DNA of 8,231 nucleotides, taken from contig JAHZGZ010000329.1 of NCBI GenBank assembly GCA_019420545.1, positions 2,982 to 11,212 of the forward strand. The letters run 5' to 3'. Shown here piece after piece: positions 5,824 to 8,231 of the stretch. How positions within the stretch are numbered: position 1 is the first letter of the stretch; each line of letters begins with the position of its first letter. The translations under genes were made by a program, and so were the position numbers. This DNA comes from Bacteroidales bacterium (GTDB lineage Bacteria > Bacteroidota > Bacteroidia > Bacteroidales > Muribaculaceae). Below the pieces are notes generated by a model. That model had not been told where the DNA came from, searched no databases, and was given only the letters and a program-made list of their open reading frames with translations.

Positions 5824-7260
5824 TTAATCTATTTCAACCTTGAAATTGTCGAAGCATTTGCGGGCGTCACTGTGGGGGCCTTTGGATGTGGTCCAATTGT
5901 TGAGCATAGTTACCTTGTCGCCGTCCGACCCTATGAATGCTATTCGGGTCTGTGCGGTCATGCCTTCGACTTTGATCGCGAACTGCGAGTCGGGATTGTT
6001 CCATACTTCAAGTCCCGTGGGTTCTGACGTGGTGAAGTAGCCGTTGGTGCCGATGGAGAATGTGGCTACCTCGGTAAGATAGATATCACATACCGAGGTC
6101 TTGCCCTCTGAATTGTAGGGAACTGTAAATTCGCCGGTGGCTATCTTGGCGGTACTGTTGCCATGAGCGATAGCTTCGATGATGCGTCCCGGGCCGAGGA
6201 TGGCTACAGTGAAGTCGTTGCAGTCGGAGCGCACATTCTTTGCTGTACAGTGCCCTGCCATATTCCAGCTTACGGTTGCGTTGATCGCGCCCTCGATCGA
6301 AGGGATGGCCGGGGAGCATATGTTGCCGCAGCGGGCCGTTCCTCCGAGTTTCACATAGTTGAAGTGGGCGAAAGTAGGAGCTGCGGCGCTTGCATCGTCG
6401 ACGGCGGTCCATGCTGTAAGTATCGCGGGGTCGTCAACCGCCGAGGCAAAGGCGTTTGCCCAGAAGTCGATTCGCTTGCTGTTGTCGGGCGTTTTCCAGC
6501 ATGCCGGAGGAGTAGTAGTACAGGGAAGCCAGCTGAAGTCGTCGGAGAACAGAACGCTGAGCTGTGTTATGGTGACCATATAAGACACATCCGCATATTC
6601 TCCTATGCCGTGTATGGTGACTGTCGTCACCAGATGTGCCCCGGTATCGTTGGGCTTTGGCGCTGTGAATGTCACGGTATTGCCATCGCGACTTACCGTA
6701 AGCCAGTCGAGGGTGCGGTCATAATCAATCTCCCACTCGACATTGGAATTTACCGTCAGAATGGCTGAGCCGCCTTCGGTTTTCAGGGTAATGTTGTTGG
6801 ATGACAGTGTGAATTGGGCCGGTGCCTTATCCTGGATAAGCGTAAGCCATACAGGCTGTTCGATTCCGTTTACAAATACCTTGTACTGCACACTTCTTTG
6901 TGCCGTAGCGGTATTGGGCGAGGCATATGCTTTGACAATTCCTTCGTTCTGACCGCAGAGAGGGTAGAGACGCGCCCAGTCGGGTTCGGAGCCGTCGACC
7001 GGTTCCAGCGTCCAGTTGCCGTTGGCCTCGACATCAAACTGGATACCGCTGGTAAAGTCGTTCATTCCTGTTGCATCGGAAGCGGTTACTGTGCCGTTGG
7101 CATCCATCGGTATTGTCATGGCTTCCTCTACATTGCCGATATAGAAGAACGGTTCTCCACCCGGCTGATCATCGTCTTCCTTGCAGGAGAACACTGCGAC
7201 AGCAGTCAGGACTGCTATGGCATGCAGCGAGATGTATTTTATAAGATATTTAGTTTTCAT
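5824..7260 (-). CDS. Surface lipoprotein with BACON domains, SusE/F-like position
   Basis: This is a 478-residue lipoprotein. A hydrophobic signal runs into VAVFSC with the lipobox Cys at 26, followed by KEDDD, an acidic stretch like the Bacteroidetes lipoprotein export signal that sends proteins to the cell surface. Two BACON-type beta-sandwich domains follow. One spans about residues 48-145 (FDVEANGNWTLEP, then QPVWLTLIQ). The other spans about 148-235 (GGSAILTVNSNVEWEIDYD, DWLTVSRDGNTVTFTA, VTITQL). The remaining 240 residues begin LFSDDFSW and end ARKCFDNFKVEID, a pattern suggesting a jelly-roll domain such as a carbohydrate-binding or laminin-G-like fold. The gene begins 21 nt after the SusD-like gene, the place usually held by an accessory surface glycan-binding lipoprotein. 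A binding role is inferred from position and domains; the ligand is unknown. Confidence 0.85.
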   Translation of the reverse strand: MKTKYLIKYISLHAIAVLTAVAVFSCKEDDDQPGGEPFFYIGNVEEAMTIPMDANGTVTASDATGMNDFTSGIQFDVEANGNWTLEPVDGSEPDWARLYPLCGQNEGIVKAYASPNTATAQRSVQYKVFVNGIEQPVWLTLIQDKAPAQFTLSSNNITLKTEGGSAILTVNSNVEWEIDYDRTLDWLTVSRDGNTVTFTAPKPNDTGAHLVTTVTIHGIGEYADVSYMVTITQLSVLFSDDFSWLPCTTTPPACWKTPDNSKRIDFWANAFASAVDDPAILTAWTAVDDASAAAPTFAHFNYVKLGGTARCGNICSPAIPSIEGAINATVSWNMAGHCTAKNVRSDCNDFTVAILGPGRIIEAIAHGNSTAKIATGEFTVPYNSEGKTSVCDIYLTEVATFSIGTNGYFTTSEPTGLEVWNNPDSQFAIKVEGMTAQTRIAFIGSDGDKVTMLNNWTTSKGPHSDARKCFDNFKVEID

Positions 7261-7281
7261 ATATTAATCGGAGTATGCAGG

Positions 7282-8231
7282 TTAGATTGATGTGGGCTTG
7301 ATTGCGGTGAATGTACCGTTGATAGCCTTGTAGCTCCACCATACGGGGGTTCTCATGGTGTTGTCGCCGCCCATACGCTCGAGAGCGACTTTTACATTTG
7401 CGGGGTTGGAGCCGACCGTGTTTATGGGATATACGAATCGTTGGGGGAATTCATAGTTGTTGAATGAGCATCCGTTGCCTATTTTAAGGATGGGATATCC
7501 TGTTCGGCGTACTTCATTATATGCTTCGAATCCTACCCAGAACAGCGACAGGTATTTCTGGTTGGCGATCAGTTCCTCTTTGTCGGAATGGTTGTCCCAT
7601 CCGGCAAGGTGTCCGTTGATAAATGCGTTGATACGGTCTTCGGTAATCTCATACTTACGTGTGCTGTATTGCACCAGCGTGGCCCATTTCTCGCAGGAGG
7701 CGCGCAACGCTTTTTCATAATAGGTGCGGGAGGCGTTCTCACCACCTGAGATATAGCCCTTGAGTGCAGCCTCGGCAAGGATAAACTGTATCTCGGAATA
7801 GTCGAGAATCCATACGGGCGCTGCATCGCGTACAAGCACCTGATAGTTGAGATAACTTGCATAATCTACCTCTTCTTTCATTTCAGAAATCGTGCCTCCG
7901 CCGTTTACTCCGAGCCAGTCGGAATCGGCCGACGGCTTCATCGCCATGGTTGGCAGGCGCGGATCATCTTCGGAGTATTCGCCTGTAAGCTGGCACATGT
8001 TGATGAAGTGGTTGGTAAGATAATGGCTGGCAAACGAAGATTTTGTCATTTCCGACGGGCGGTAGGTGTTGTAATAAGGGTCGATGCCGGTGTTCCTGAT
8101 GGTTGCGTTTTCGGCATTTGAGCTGATTACTGGATATTTCGAGGGGTTGTTGACAATGCTTTGAAGCTTTTCGGCGGCATTCATTTCGGGACGTCCGCTG
8201 ACACGCATGAGCAGACGCATGTAAAGCGAGT
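7282..8231 (-). CDS. SusD/RagB-family nutrient-binding outer-membrane lipoprotein (SusD-like_2 type), C-terminal part
   Basis: The frame is open to the right edge and ends at TAA 7282-7284. About 316 C-terminal residues are visible, so the signal peptide and lipobox are missing. SusD proteins are surface lipoproteins that lid a SusC TonB-dependent transporter and hold the substrate. Visible family features, in order, are SLYMRLLMRVSG, the helix WILDYSEIQFILAEAALKGYI, YYEKALRASCEKW, ANQKYLSLFWVGFEAYNEVRRTGYP, FPQRFVYPINTVGSNPANV, and a terminal D-N-T-RTPVWW. The QKYLSLFWVGFEAYNEVRRTGYP block is typical of the SusD-like_2 branch. A SusC-type receptor gene would be expected just beyond the right edge. 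The BACON lipoprotein gene follows after 21 nt, suggesting one operon. Confidence 0.92.
   Translation of the reverse strand, partial: SLYMRLLMRVSGRPEMNAAEKLQSIVNNPSKYPVISSNAENATIRNTGIDPYYNTYRPSEMTKSSFASHYLTNHFINMCQLTGEYSEDDPRLPTMAMKPSADSDWLGVNGGGTISEMKEEVDYASYLNYQVLVRDAAPVWILDYSEIQFILAEAALKGYISGGENASRTYYEKALRASCEKWATLVQYSTRKYEITEDRINAFINGHLAGWDNHSDKEELIANQKYLSLFWVGFEAYNEVRRTGYPILKIGNGCSFNNYEFPQRFVYPINTVGSNPANVKVALERMGGDNTMRTPVWWSYKAINGTFTAIKPTSI

Overview
The window reads as a Bacteroidota (order Bacteroidales) chromosome segment. The evidence is a SusD/RagB-type lipoprotein, a BACON-domain lipoprotein with an acidic stretch after the lipobox cysteine, an ECF sigma factor of Bacteroidetes style, a textbook Bacteroidetes promoter (TTTG, 20-nt spacer, TAnnTTTG), and the ksgA-mgtE pair. 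The fairly high GC and the C-terminal 'YYNLxGxxVxTPxxGIYV' segments suggest a Muribaculaceae- or Prevotella-like gut lineage. That narrower placement is inference.

Left part (1-1808, minus strand): ksgA (16S rRNA dimethyladenosine transferase) is followed by mgtE (Mg2+ transporter, cut by the window edge). The ksgA stop and mgtE start overlap as TGATG. The ksgA copy is frame-disrupted. About 17 nt appear to be missing after residue 202, and the true C-terminus is readable in another frame right up to the mgtE start.

Centre (1809-2538, plus strand): a divergent intergenic region carries a clear promoter for an orphan ECF sigma factor. No anti-sigma gene is next to it. The sigma gene converges on the large operon to its right, with 22 nt between the two stop codons.

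Right part (2561-8231, minus strand, transcribed right to left): this is a tight operon-like run. The order is a SusD-like nutrient-binding lipoprotein (5' part outside the window), a BACON surface lipoprotein, a secreted glycerophosphodiester phosphodiesterase (GDPD), two small secreted paralogs, and a DUF6528-type beta-propeller protein. Spacings are 21, 6, 65, -4 and -4 nt. All complete products are predicted to be exported, so the set looks like a cell-envelope system that binds and processes an outside substrate. A substrate containing glycerophosphodiester bonds is a guess based on the GDPD.

The most striking observation is a perfect 23-bp tandem duplication inside the signal-peptide codons of the DUF6528 gene. 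Removing one copy restores a complete frame from an ATG that overlaps the upstream stop (ATGA) and restores a signal peptide. With two copies, translation from that ATG stops after 16 codons. The locus is therefore either a recent knockout, a repeat-number on/off switch, or a consensus error. The window has no gene-free stretch longer than 300 bases. I saw no tRNA, rRNA, CRISPR array or insertion sequence.
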